Below, in pieces: positions 7,201 to 16,461 of a stretch of DNA of 64,000 nt. The position numbers and the translations under genes were made by a program. Positions within the stretch are counted from its first letter, which is position 1. Each line of letters starts with the position of its first letter. The notes under the pieces are model-generated. The model searched no databases and was not told the origin of the DNA. It saw only the letters and a program-made list of their open reading frames with translations. This stretch comes from Kiloniellales bacterium (GTDB lineage Bacteria; Pseudomonadota; Alphaproteobacteria; Kiloniellales; JAKSDN01), in assembly GCA_028280455.1 (NCBI GenBank), contig JANQLT010000074.1:1-64000 (forward strand). Reading direction: 5' to 3'.

Positions 7201-9275
7201 GGCCGCACTCCTTCAGGGTCCAAGACTGTCGTGCGCTCGCGGCGCGGCATCTTCACGCTGTCCGGCTCCTCGAGCTCGCGGGCGTAGCGGTGGCCGGCGT
7301 GGACGGCGTCGGCGACGGAGGAGGGCACCAGGCAATCGCCGATCCGCGTCACCGACGCGATGCCGGCCTCCTTCAGCGCCTCCGGCTCGGCCATCAGCGC
7401 GTCGTAGAGCGCGCGCTCCGGCAGGCGGCCGGTCACCAGGAGCAGCGTGCCGCAGGCCAGCGTCTTCTGACGGCCGGTGTAGATGCAGTCGACGGTGATC
7501 GATTGGCCGCCGACGGCCGAAAGCCGGTGGGTCAGGACGGTCTCCAGGCCCAGCTCCATCAAGCGCGCCTGGATGAAGGCCTGCTCGTCTGTCATCTGGG
7601 TCCAGGTCGAGAGCATGGTGCCCGGCGTCACCAGGGTGACTTCGCGGCCCTCCAGCAGGAAGCGCTCGGCCAGCGCGCCGGCCATGTAGTAGTGGTCGTC
7701 GTCGTAGACCACGAGAGGGCCTTCGGGCGCCTGGCCGGCGAAGATGTCGTCGGGCGTCAGCACGCGGCCGGCGCCGTTCAGGCCCGGCGGCGTCTCGACA
7801 TGGCCGCCGACGCCGTCGCGCCGCCAGCGGCTGCCGCTGGCGATCACCACGTGCTCGGCGCCCAGCTCGCGGACGTCCTCGGCGCCGAGCGCGCTCTCCC
7901 GGTAGACCTCGACGTTGGCCATGGGCTCCAGGCGCTGTGCCCGATAGTCGCGCACGCGGATCCAGGTGCCGAGGCCCGGCAAGGTCGAATCGCGCAGCAG
8001 CCGGCCGCCGAGCGCTCGGCCCGCCTCGGCGAGCGTGACCCGGTAGCCGCGGCGGGCCAGGGCGAGCGTCGCCTCCAGGCCGGCCGGGCCGGCGCCGACC
8101 ACCAGCACCCGGGCCTCGGACCTGGCCGGCTGGATGCGCTCCGGGTGCCAGCCGCGGCGCCATTCCTCGCCCATGGTCGGGTTCTGGGTGCAGCGAAGGG
8201 GCGTGCCCTCGTTGTTGGCCGAGCGGCAGATGTTGCAGCCGATGCACTCGCGGATCTCGTCCTCGCGGCCCTCGTCGATCTTGCGCGGCAGGAAGGGGTC
8301 GGCGATCGAGGGCCGGGCGGCGCCGATGAAGTCCTGAATGCCGCGCTTGATCTGGCCGACCATGGTGTCGGGCGAGGTGAAGCGGCCGACGCTGACCACC
8401 GGCTTGCTGGTCAGGCTCTTGACGAAGGCGATGCTGTCTTCCTCGTAGCCCTCGGCGGAGAAGCGGGCGCTGCGGGAATCGTTGCCGTTGCCGCCGGCCA
8501 GGTTGACGTCCCAGAGGTCCGGCAGCTCGGCCAGCATCGCCACCACCTCGCGGCCTTCGCCCTCGCTGGTGATGCCCTTGGGGCCCTTCAGCTCGTCGAC
8601 CGCCAGGCGCAGGGCCACGGCGCAGCGATCGCCGATCGCCTCCTTGGTGTCTTCCAGCAGCTCGCGCAGCAGCCGCGCCCGGTTCTCGAGCGGACCGCCG
8701 TACTCGTCGCTGCGCTGGTTGGTCAGCGGCGAGAGGAACTGGAAGGGCAGGTAGTCGTGGCCGGCGTAGACGTAGACGATGTCGAAGCCGGCGCGCCGGG
8801 CGCGCAGGGCCGCGGCCCGGTGCCAGTCGCGAAAGGCGGCGATGTCGGCCTTGTCCATGGCCCGCGCCTGGCCCGGCTGCCAGAACACGGCCGAGTGCTC
8901 GGAGGGCGAGAGCATGGGCTCGCGGGTCAGGCGGTTGGGCGAATGGGAGCCGCCGTGCCAGAGCTCGATGCCGGCCAGCGCGCCGTGGGCCTGGATCGCC
9001 TCGACCGTCGGCGCCAGGGCCTTCACGTCCTCCTCGTCCCAGAGCGAGAGGTAGGCGTAGGGCGAATCGTCCGAGCTCGGGTGGATCGAGCAGTATTCCG
9101 TGCAGACGACGCCCCAGCCGCCCTCGGCCTTGAGGCCGCGCAGCGCGGCGCCGGCTTTCGGCCGGGCCAGGCCCATGCCGGTCGCATGGGGCGTCTGGTA
9201 GAAGCGGTTCGGCGCCGTCACCGGGCCGATCCGCACGGGCTCGAACAGGATGTCGTAGCGCGGGTTCCGGGGCAT
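7197..9275 (-). CDS. NADH:flavin oxidoreductase / TMADH-histamine dehydrogenase-like flavoprotein
   Basis: YDILFEPVRIGPVTAPNRFYQTPHATGMG; CIGCNIC..CTQN 4Fe-4S motif; VLVVGAGPAGLEA dinucleotide-binding domain; overlaps mttB by 4 bp. ORF extends to 9437 but ATG at 9275 fits the family N-terminus. Confidence 0.9.
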   Translation of the reverse strand: MPRNPRYDILFEPVRIGPVTAPNRFYQTPHATGMGLARPKAGAALRGLKAEGGWGVVCTEYCSIHPSSDDSPYAYLSLWDEEDVKALAPTVEAIQAHGALAGIELWHGGSHSPNRLTREPMLSPSEHSAVFWQPGQARAMDKADIAAFRDWHRAAALRARRAGFDIVYVYAGHDYLPFQFLSPLTNQRSDEYGGPLENRARLLRELLEDTKEAIGDRCAVALRLAVDELKGPKGITSEGEGREVVAMLAELPDLWDVNLAGGNGNDSRSARFSAEGYEEDSIAFVKSLTSKPVVSVGRFTSPDTMVGQIKRGIQDFIGAARPSIADPFLPRKIDEGREDEIRECIGCNICRSANNEGTPLRCTQNPTMGEEWRRGWHPERIQPARSEARVLVVGAGPAGLEATLALARRGYRVTLAEAGRALGGRLLRDSTLPGLGTWIRVRDYRAQRLEPMANVEVYRESALGAEDVRELGAEHVVIASGSRWRRDGVGGHVETPPGLNGAGRVLTPDDIFAGQAPEGPLVVYDDDHYYMAGALAERFLLEGREVTLVTPGTMLSTWTQMTDEQAFIQARLMELGLETVLTHRLSAVGGQSITVDCIYTGRQKTLACGTLLLVTGRLPERALYDALMAEPEALKEAGIASVTRIGDCLVPSSVADAVHAGHRYARELEEPDSVKMPRRERTTVLDPEGVRP

Positions 9276-9489
9276 CGGACGCGGCTCACGGCTGCTTGTT
9301 GAATGATCGTATAGCAAGATTTGTAGCATGACGCCGGTTCCGGAGGGAACAGGAATCTTATGCAATCCGGGGCGTTGCGCCCACTGGCGGCATCGTGAAC
9401 GCTGGGCGATTGCGCCGCGGTGCCCGAGGGACCACATGCCCTCCAGCGCGTCCGCCCAAGCCTGTCATGTCACGAGGGAGTCCCGAGCC

Positions 9490-9945
9490 ATGCTGTCGTT
9501 CCGTGCCCTGTCGCCGCTCTATTTCCTGCTGGCCCTGGTGGTCGCCGCCCCGGCGGCTCTGGGCAAGGACCCGATCTTCACCTCGACCTTCAGCGACGTC
9601 GGCGCCAGCGGCTACGACGTGGTCGCCTACTTCAAGGAGAACAAGCCGGTCGAGGGCAGCGACGCGCACGAGGCCGAGTGGATGGGCGCGACCTGGCGCT
9701 TCGCCAGCGCTGAGAACAAGGCGGCCTTCGAGCAGGACCCCGAGGCCTACGCGCCGCAGTACGGCGGCTACTGCGCCTGGGCCGTCTCCCAGGGCTACAC
9801 CGCCAGCACCGATCCCGAGGCCTGGAGCATCGTCGGCGGCAAGCTCTACCTGAACTACAGCAAGGGCGTGCAGCAGCGCTGGGAGCAGGACATCCCCGGC
9901 AACATCGCCAAGGCCGACGGCAATTGGCCCGGCGTGCTCAACTGA
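9490..9945 (+). CDS. YHS domain-containing secreted protein
   Basis: Signal-peptide-like N-terminus; SGYDVVAYFKENKPVEGSDAHEAEWMGATWRFASAENKAAFEQDPEAYAPQYGGYCAWAVS. Confidence 0.9.
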   Translation: MLSFRALSPLYFLLALVVAAPAALGKDPIFTSTFSDVGASGYDVVAYFKENKPVEGSDAHEAEWMGATWRFASAENKAAFEQDPEAYAPQYGGYCAWAVSQGYTASTDPEAWSIVGGKLYLNYSKGVQQRWEQDIPGNIAKADGNWPGVLN

Positions 9946-9980
9946 GGGATTTCACCTGACGCCAAGGTCCGGCGCGCCGC

Positions 9981-12212
9981 TCAGGCCGGCCGAGACGGTC
10001 CGTCGAGGGCGTCGCGCAGGGCCTTGGCCAGGGGCTCGAGCCGAATAGGCTTGCTGAGCAGGACGGCGCCGCAGCTCGTGGCGCCGTTCTCGCATTCAAT
10101 CTCCCGCGGATAGCCGGATATGAAGACCACCCTGAGATCGGGCGCGGTCGTGCGCGCCTGCTTGGCGAAGGCCGGCCCCGAGACGCCGCCCGGCAGCACG
10201 ACATCCGAGAACAGCAGGTCCGGGACGCAGCCGTTCGCCATGACCGCGTGTCCGCTCGTCGCATCGGCGACGTCGACCGTCCGATAGCCGAGCCGCTCCA
10301 AGGTGCGGACCGCGCAGGCCCGCACCTCGTCGTCGTCCTCGATGATCAGGATCGTCTCGCCCTGGCCGCGCGGCGTCGCCTCGTTGCTCCAGGGGTCTTC
10401 CTGCCGTTCCTCGCCGTCGGCCCGCGGTAGGAACAGCGTGACGCTGGTGCCGCGTCCCGGCTCGCTGTCGATCGTCACGTGGCCGCCCGACTGCTTGGCG
10501 AAGCCGTAGACCATGGAGAGGCCGAGCCCGCTGCCCTCGCCGACATCCTTGGTCGTGAAGAAGGGCTCGAAGGCCTTGGCCTGGACCTCCGGCGACATGC
10601 CGCTGCCGTTGTCCCGCACCGACAGCGCGACGTAGTCGCCGGCGGCGATCTCCCTGTCGCGGCCGCAGTCGTCCTCGTCGAACCGGACGTTGCGGGCCTC
10701 GAGCGTCAGCGTGCCGCCGGCGGACATGGCGTCGCGGGCGTTGATCGCCAGGTTGAGGAGCGCGTTCTCGAGCTGGCCGGGGTCGACCATGACGTGGCCG
10801 AGCCCTTGCTCCAGATCGGTTTCGATCTTCAGGGTCTCGCCGAGCGTCCGCCGGGACAGGACCATCGTGCCGGCGACCAGGCGATCGATGTCGGTCGGCC
10901 TCGGCTGCAGCGGCTGCTGGCGCGAGAAGGCCAGGAGATGATCGGTCAGGTCCGCGCCCCGCTTGGAGGCCCGCAGGATCGCGTTGACCAGCAGGTCATC
11001 CTTGCCGATGCGGTCGGCGATCAGCTCGGCGTTGCCCTGGATCACGGCGAGCAGGTTGTTGAAGTCGTGGGCGACGCCGCCGGTGAGCTGGCTGATGGCT
11101 TCCGCCTTCTGGGCCTGATGCAGGCGTTGGGCGGCGAGCTTCCGCTCGGTGATGTCGCTGGTCAGGCTGCAGACCCCGACCACCGCGCCCTCGTCGTCGG
11201 TCAGCGGCAGCTTGGCGTTGAAATAGTAGCGGGTCTCGCCGTCGATCTCCTCGCTGGTCTCCTGCTGTATCGCCTTGCCGCTGGCCACCACTTCGGCGTC
11301 CGCCTTCATGTAGACCTCGGCGGTCTCCCGGGGCAGGTAGTCGTCGCATCGCTTGCCGATGAAACCGACCGGCGTCTCTTGCATGCGCGCGGCCACGTTG
11401 TCGCTCACGGCCATGATCCGGCCGTCGGTGTCCTTGAGGACGATCTGGATCGGCGAGTTCTTGAGGATCGCCCGGAGCCAGCGATCGCGCACGCAGATCT
11501 CCTGTTCGGTGCGCCGCTGCTCGGTGATGTCCTGGCTGGTGCCGATCTCGCGCACGACCTTTCCGGTCTCGTCGAGGATCGGCTGGGCTGCCTCGCGCAC
11601 GTAGCGCGAGCTGCCGTCGGCCGCCAGGGTGCGATACTCGATCTTGACCGCCTGGCCGGCGCGCAGCTTGCGCATCTGCTCCTTGAAGGCGGCCCGGTCC
11701 TCGGGGTGGGTGAGGCTGAAGGTGTCTTCCAGTGCGGCGGCGCGGGCGATGTACTGCTCGGGCGTCAGGCCGTGCAGGCGGGCGTGCTCATCGGAGCAGT
11801 AGATGCAGCGGTCCGCGACGGCGTCCCAGACGTAGTAGCCGATCTTGCCGACCTGCGAGGCCTGATGCAGCCAGTCCTCGCGCTCGCGCAGCGTCCTCTC
11901 CGTCTCCCGCCGCACGGCGATCTCCTTGGACAGGCGCTCGTTGATCTCCGACCGGTGCTGGGATTCGCGCTGCCAGTCCTTCCAGCGCCGATAGGAGAAC
12001 CAGGCGAAGCCGAGGGAGCCCAGGGCGAGGGCCGTGAAGATCTCGTCGAGCTCCCAGTCCTCGTACGCCGCCGACCACAGGGCGAAGAGCTCGAAGAAGT
12101 CGACCCAGCCGGCGACCAGGAACAGGGCGAGCAGGACGGCAAGGCCGAGGACGAGGTCCCGCTTCGCCCGGCTGCGCGCTTTGCTGTCCGTCACGATCTT
12201 CCGCCCCGCCAT
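9981..12212 (-). CDS. PAS-domain hybrid sensor histidine kinase with C-terminal receiver domain
   Basis: H-box GGVAHDFNNLLAVIQGNAEL, N box, GEGSGLGLSMVYGFAKQSGG, receiver TILIIEDDDEVR...LLFSDVVLPGG. Confidence 0.93.
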   Translation of the reverse strand: MAGRKIVTDSKARSRAKRDLVLGLAVLLALFLVAGWVDFFELFALWSAAYEDWELDEIFTALALGSLGFAWFSYRRWKDWQRESQHRSEINERLSKEIAVRRETERTLREREDWLHQASQVGKIGYYVWDAVADRCIYCSDEHARLHGLTPEQYIARAAALEDTFSLTHPEDRAAFKEQMRKLRAGQAVKIEYRTLAADGSSRYVREAAQPILDETGKVVREIGTSQDITEQRRTEQEICVRDRWLRAILKNSPIQIVLKDTDGRIMAVSDNVAARMQETPVGFIGKRCDDYLPRETAEVYMKADAEVVASGKAIQQETSEEIDGETRYYFNAKLPLTDDEGAVVGVCSLTSDITERKLAAQRLHQAQKAEAISQLTGGVAHDFNNLLAVIQGNAELIADRIGKDDLLVNAILRASKRGADLTDHLLAFSRQQPLQPRPTDIDRLVAGTMVLSRRTLGETLKIETDLEQGLGHVMVDPGQLENALLNLAINARDAMSAGGTLTLEARNVRFDEDDCGRDREIAAGDYVALSVRDNGSGMSPEVQAKAFEPFFTTKDVGEGSGLGLSMVYGFAKQSGGHVTIDSEPGRGTSVTLFLPRADGEERQEDPWSNEATPRGQGETILIIEDDDEVRACAVRTLERLGYRTVDVADATSGHAVMANGCVPDLLFSDVVLPGGVSGPAFAKQARTTAPDLRVVFISGYPREIECENGATSCGAVLLSKPIRLEPLAKALRDALDGPSRPA

Positions 12213-12268
12213 CAGGGATTTCCCTGCTCTGGAGAAAGGGCATAGCCAATCCGGCCGGCAATGAGAAG

Positions 12269-12301
12269 GGCCCCGGCGCGTACAGCGCCTGCCCTGGGGC
12301 C
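12269..12301 (-). terminator. candidate hairpin terminator after the cox accessory genes
   Basis: GGCCCC/GGGGCC outer and GGCGC/GCGCC inner stems between 12303 gene end and HK start; weak T tract. Confidence 0.4.
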
Positions 12302-12302
12302 G

Positions 12303-13940
12303 TCAGCCGGCCGTCTTGAGCCTGGCCAGGCCGTCCGGCGTGTCAACGTCGGTCAGCACGGCGTCGTCGGGCATCGGCACCTCGGCCACCAGCTCCGGGT
12401 AGTCGCCGATCAGGGCCTTGGCGCCGACGTCGCCGGCGATGGTCTGCAGCTCCGCCAGGAACTGCCGGCCGAGAAGCACGGGATTGCCGCGCTTGCCTTG
12501 CCAGGTCGGGATGCAGATCGCCCGGCCTTCGAGCGGGCTGAAGGCGGCGATCAGGCGGTCGATCGCCTGGGCGCCGACCAGCGGCATGTCGCCGAGGCAG
12601 ACCACGACGCCGTCGCTCTCCTCGGGCAGGGCGCCGAGGCCGCGGTGCAGCGAGGTGCTGAGGCCGCCGGCATAGTCCGGGTTGTGGACCAGGGTGACGG
12701 GCTGCCCGGCGAGGGTGCTTTCCACCGCCTCGCGCTCGTGGCCGGTGACCACGATCACCGGCTCGGCCTGGGAGGCGAGGGCGGCGCGCACGGCGTTGAG
12801 CAGCATCGGCCGGCCCTCGACCTCGGCCAGCAGCTTGTTGACCCGGCCCATGCGGGTCGAGCGGCCGGCCGCCAGCACCAGGGCGGCGATGCGCGGCGCC
12901 CGCGGCACCTCGGCCGGTGCCTGAGCCTCGACCGCGGCGGCGCGGGGCAGGGGCCGGATCGGGATCTCCTTCAGCAGGCCGCCGGCGCCCATGGTCATGA
13001 CGTCGCGCGGCGCGACCGGCAGGTCGGCCAGCAGGCGCTGCAGCACCCAGTCGAAGCCGTTGACCTTGGGCGAGCGGGCGCAGCCGGGCAGGCCGATCAC
13101 CGGCAGCCCGTCGAGCTCGGCCAGCAGCATCAGGTTGCCGGGGTCGACGGGCATGCCGAAATGCTCGATGGCGCCGCCGGCGGCGGCGATGCCGGCCGGC
13201 ACCACGTCGCGCCGGTCGACGATGGCCGAGGCGCCGGAGACCAGCAGCAGCTCGCAGCCGGCTTCGCGCAACTCGCCAAGGGCCGCGGCGACGGCCTCGG
13301 TCTCGTGGCCGCAGCGCCGCTCCTCGGCCTCGGCGCAATCGAGCGCCGCCAGGCGGCTGTCGATCGCCGCCCGGGTCTTGTCGAGCAGCGAAGCCTTCTG
13401 CGCCGGCAGCGTGGTCTGCACCAGCCCGACCCGGCGCGGCCGCAAGGGCGCCAGCGACACCAGCGGCCCGGCGCCCTCGCCGGCCAGGGCCAGGCAGGCC
13501 TCCAGCACCCGGCGCGGCACGGCGAAGGGGATGATCTTGATGGTCGCCGCCATCTGCTTCGGCTCGACCAGGTCGTAGGGCGGCAGGGTGGCGATGGTGA
13601 CCGCCTCGTCGACCAGGTTGAGCCGGTCGAGCCGGGCGCGGTCCAGGGCCAGCACGCCGCGCCCCTCGGCGATCAGGTTGCAGCGGCCGGTGAAGGCGGC
13701 GCTGGCCGTCAGGTTCGAGCCGCGGACCGCGGCGGCGATGGCGGCGGCGACCTCGTCCTCGTGGACGTCGCCGGCTTCCAGGCGCGCCGCGATGACCTTG
13801 GCGATGCCGGCGGCACGCAGGGCCGCGACGTCCGTCTTGGAGAGCCGCCGGCCCTTCTTGAAGCGGGCGTTGCCGGCCTTCAGCGCGTGGGCCAGGATCG
13901 CGCCCTCGGCCTCGGCCAGCGGCGTCTCGCCGAAGATCAC
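12303..13940 (-). CDS. molybdopterin-binding (MoeA/MogA-like) / NTP-transferase (MobA/MocA-like) fusion protein
   Basis: GTG start (VIFGETPLAEAEGAILAH); LLVSGASAIVDRRDVVPAGI MoCF-binding motif; C-terminal ALVLAAGRSTRMGRVNKLL nucleotidyltransferase. Confidence 0.88.
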   Translation of the reverse strand: MIFGETPLAEAEGAILAHALKAGNARFKKGRRLSKTDVAALRAAGIAKVIAARLEAGDVHEDEVAAAIAAAVRGSNLTASAAFTGRCNLIAEGRGVLALDRARLDRLNLVDEAVTIATLPPYDLVEPKQMAATIKIIPFAVPRRVLEACLALAGEGAGPLVSLAPLRPRRVGLVQTTLPAQKASLLDKTRAAIDSRLAALDCAEAEERRCGHETEAVAAALGELREAGCELLLVSGASAIVDRRDVVPAGIAAAGGAIEHFGMPVDPGNLMLLAELDGLPVIGLPGCARSPKVNGFDWVLQRLLADLPVAPRDVMTMGAGGLLKEIPIRPLPRAAAVEAQAPAEVPRAPRIAALVLAAGRSTRMGRVNKLLAEVEGRPMLLNAVRAALASQAEPVIVVTGHEREAVESTLAGQPVTLVHNPDYAGGLSTSLHRGLGALPEESDGVVVCLGDMPLVGAQAIDRLIAAFSPLEGRAICIPTWQGKRGNPVLLGRQFLAELQTIAGDVGAKALIGDYPELVAEVPMPDDAVLTDVDTPDGLARLKTAG

Positions 13941-14656
13941 GCGGCGGCCTCGGCGTCCGGCACCCGGCGCGGCGCGCCGCGGCGCACCTGGGTCACCTGG
14001 GCCATGATCGAGATGGCGATCTCGGCCGGGCTCTTGGCGTTGATCGGCAGGCCGATGGGCGCGTGGATACGGCCGATGGCCCGCTCGTTGAGGCCCAGCT
14101 CGGCGAGCCGCTCGACCCGCTTGGCGTGGGTCCGCTTGCTGCCCAGGGCGCCGATGTAGAAGGCCCGGCTGTCGAGCGCGGCGAGCAGGGCCGGGTCGTC
14201 GAGCTTGGGATCGTGGGTCAGCACGACGATGGCGCTGCGCTGGTCCGGCTTCAGCATCTTGATCGCCTCGTCCGGCCAGTCGGTCATCAGGGTGACGCCG
14301 GGGAAGCGGTCCTCGCTGGCCCAGGCCCGGCGCGGGTCGACGACGATCACGTCGTAGCCGGCGGTCTGCGCCATCGGCAGCAGCGCTTGCGTTACGTGGA
14401 CGGCGCCGACCACGATCATGCGCGGCGGCTGGGCGTAGACCTGCACGAAGGTCTTGCCGTCGGCGAGCTTGCCGCTCTTGTCCAGGCCGATGGCCTCGCG
14501 GACGGTGACGAGCTGCAGCTTGTCGAGCGTCAGATCGCCCAGGCTCTCCTTGTCGTCGACCAGGGCCTGGGCGCCGCTTTCCAGGTCGGTGACCATGGCG
14601 ATCGGCCGCTTGCGCTCGCGCGCGGCGCGCAGCTCGACGAACAGGGACCGCTTCAT
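13937..14656 (-). CDS. XdhC family protein
   Basis: 239 aa with MIVVGAVHVTQALLPMAQTAGYDVIVVDPR Rossmann motif, ALDSRAFYIGALGSKRTHAKR, HAPIGLPINAKSPAEIAISIMAQ; 4-bp overlap with next gene. Confidence 0.9.
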   Translation of the reverse strand: MKRSLFVELRAARERKRPIAMVTDLESGAQALVDDKESLGDLTLDKLQLVTVREAIGLDKSGKLADGKTFVQVYAQPPRMIVVGAVHVTQALLPMAQTAGYDVIVVDPRRAWASEDRFPGVTLMTDWPDEAIKMLKPDQRSAIVVLTHDPKLDDPALLAALDSRAFYIGALGSKRTHAKRVERLAELGLNERAIGRIHAPIGLPINAKSPAEIAISIMAQVTQVRRGAPRRVPDAEAAA

Positions 14657-14683
14657 CGCTCCATCGCTCTCTTCCCGGCCGTC

Positions 14684-15007
14684 TCAGCCGATCGGCTCGA
14701 CGTAGACCTGGATCTTGCCGCCGCAGGCCAGGCCGACCTCCCAGGCCTGCTCGTCGGTGACGCCGTACTCCAGGAGCTTGCCCTCGCCGCTGATCATGGC
14801 CTCCTTGGCCTCGTGGACCACCGCGCCCTCGATGCAGCCGCCGGAGACCGAGCCGACCATGTTGCTGGCCTCGTCGACCAGGAGCTGGCTGCCGATCGGC
14901 CGGGGCGAGGAGCCCCAGGTCTCGACCACGGTGGCCAGCGCGCAGTGCCGGCCCTCCTCGAGCCAGCGCGCCGCGACGCTCAAGATGTCCTCGTTCGGCT
15001 CCGTCAT
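14684..15007 (-). CDS. XdhC/CoxI N-terminal-type protein
   Basis: ALATVVETWGSSPRPIGSQLLVDEASNMVGSVSGGCIEGAVVHEA motif. Confidence 0.9.
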   Translation of the reverse strand: MTEPNEDILSVAARWLEEGRHCALATVVETWGSSPRPIGSQLLVDEASNMVGSVSGGCIEGAVVHEAKEAMISGEGKLLEYGVTDEQAWEVGLACGGKIQVYVEPIG

Positions 15008-16293
15008 GCTCTCGCCGCCTCTCGCCATTCGGTGACGCCCTCCTCGCGCCGGCTGCCGGCGCGGCCGAGGACCTCGGTGAGCTGGGCCAGGCTCTCCAGG
15101 TTGTGCACCGGCCGGAAGGCGTCGACATGGGGCATCATGGCCCGGGCACCCTGTGATTTTGGGGCATAGGCATCATAGCGCAAGAGCGGGTTCAGCCAGA
15201 TCAGCCGCCGGCAGGACTTGTGCAGCCGCTCCATCTCGCGGCCCAGGTCGCGAGCGCCCTCGCGGTCCAGGCCGTCGCTGATCAGCAGCAGCAGCGCGCC
15301 CTGGCCCAGGACCCGGCGCGACCAGCGGCTGTTGAAGTCGTGCAGGCAGGCGCCGATCCGCGTGCCGCCGCCCCAGTCGAGCACCTGGGCCGAGACCTTC
15401 TCAAGTGCCTCGTCGACGTCCTTGTGGCGGAGCTGGCGGGTGATGTTGGTCAGGCGCGTGCCGAACAGGAAGGTGTGCACCCGGTCGCGGTCGTTGGTGA
15501 TGGCATGCATGAAGTGCAGCAGCATGCGCGAGTAGCGGCTCATCGAGCCGGAGATGTCGCAGAGCACGACCAGGGGCGGCGGCCGGCGGCGCTGCGACTT
15601 CCAGCGCAGCGGGATCGATTGGCTGCCGGCCCGCAGGGCCGCCCGCAGGCTCGCCCGCAGGTCGGCCCGGCGGCCGCGCCGGTCGGCCCGGTAGCGCCGG
15701 GTGGCGACCTGCTGGATCGGCAGGCGCATGGCGGCGATGGCCTTCTTGGCCAGCGCCATCTCCTCGGCGCTCATGGTCTCGAAGTCCTGCTGGCGCAGCA
15801 CTTCCTGGTCCGACCAGGTCAGCACCGCGTCGATCTCGATCTGCTCCTCGCGGCCGCCCTCCCGTCGCCCCTCGCCGGGGAAGAAGGCGTCGGCGACCCG
15901 CTGGCTGAGCGGCTTCTCCGGCTCCGCCATGCCCTCGGCCAGGGTCATCTCGGGCAGCAGCAGGTGCATCATCTTCTCGAGGAAGCGCGGGTTGCGCCAG
16001 AAGACGTGGAAGGCCTGGTCGAAGATCTCCCGCTGGTCGCGCCGGTTGACGAAGACCGCATGAAGCGCCCAGTAGAAGTCGTCGCGCCGGGCGATGCCGA
16101 CCGCTTCCACGGCCTCCACCGCCTGCAGCAGCTTGCCCGGCCCGACCGGCAGCCCGGCGACCCGCAGGGCCCTGGCGAAATGCATGACGTTCTCGGCCAG
16201 CCGGCCGCTCTCCAGCGGCGCGTCGGCGAGCTGCAGGATCAGCGGGCTCGGGGCAGCCTCGCCGCTCGCGCCGCCGTTGCCGGGCTCGGTCAT
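15004..16293 (-). CDS. coxE: VWA domain-containing CoxE-like protein
   Basis: 429 aa; PPLVVLCDISGSMSRYSRMLLHFMHAI MIDAS; GGGTRIGACL; neighbours CoxD and XdhC. Confidence 0.9.
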   Translation of the reverse strand: MTEPGNGGASGEAAPSPLILQLADAPLESGRLAENVMHFARALRVAGLPVGPGKLLQAVEAVEAVGIARRDDFYWALHAVFVNRRDQREIFDQAFHVFWRNPRFLEKMMHLLLPEMTLAEGMAEPEKPLSQRVADAFFPGEGRREGGREEQIEIDAVLTWSDQEVLRQQDFETMSAEEMALAKKAIAAMRLPIQQVATRRYRADRRGRRADLRASLRAALRAGSQSIPLRWKSQRRRPPPLVVLCDISGSMSRYSRMLLHFMHAITNDRDRVHTFLFGTRLTNITRQLRHKDVDEALEKVSAQVLDWGGGTRIGACLHDFNSRWSRRVLGQGALLLLISDGLDREGARDLGREMERLHKSCRRLIWLNPLLRYDAYAPKSQGARAMMPHVDAFRPVHNLESLAQLTEVLGRAGSRREEGVTEWREAARA

Positions 16294-16344
16294 GGTGTCC
16301 GCCCGTCGAGAGCGGCGGAAGCGGATAGATCACCCCCACCCCGA

Positions 16345-16423
16345 CCCTCCCCCATCGAGGGGGAGGGAGATCGTGCAGAGAAACGTCGAGGCGCGGAATT
16401 CCCTCCCCCCTTGTGGGGGAGGG
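16345..16423. repeat. paired REP/BIME-like palindromes
   Basis: CCCTCCCCC-ATCGA-GGGGGAGGG (16345-16367) and CCCTCCCCC-CTTGT-GGGGGAGGG (16401-16423), same 9-bp arms. Confidence 0.8.
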
Positions 16424-16461
16424 TTAGGGAGGGGGGCCTTTTCTGTTTTCCCACTTCCCCC

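Noticed and set aside
7290-9302. 670-aa + strand ORF
   Set aside because: Antisense to the TMADH-like gene; no motifs.
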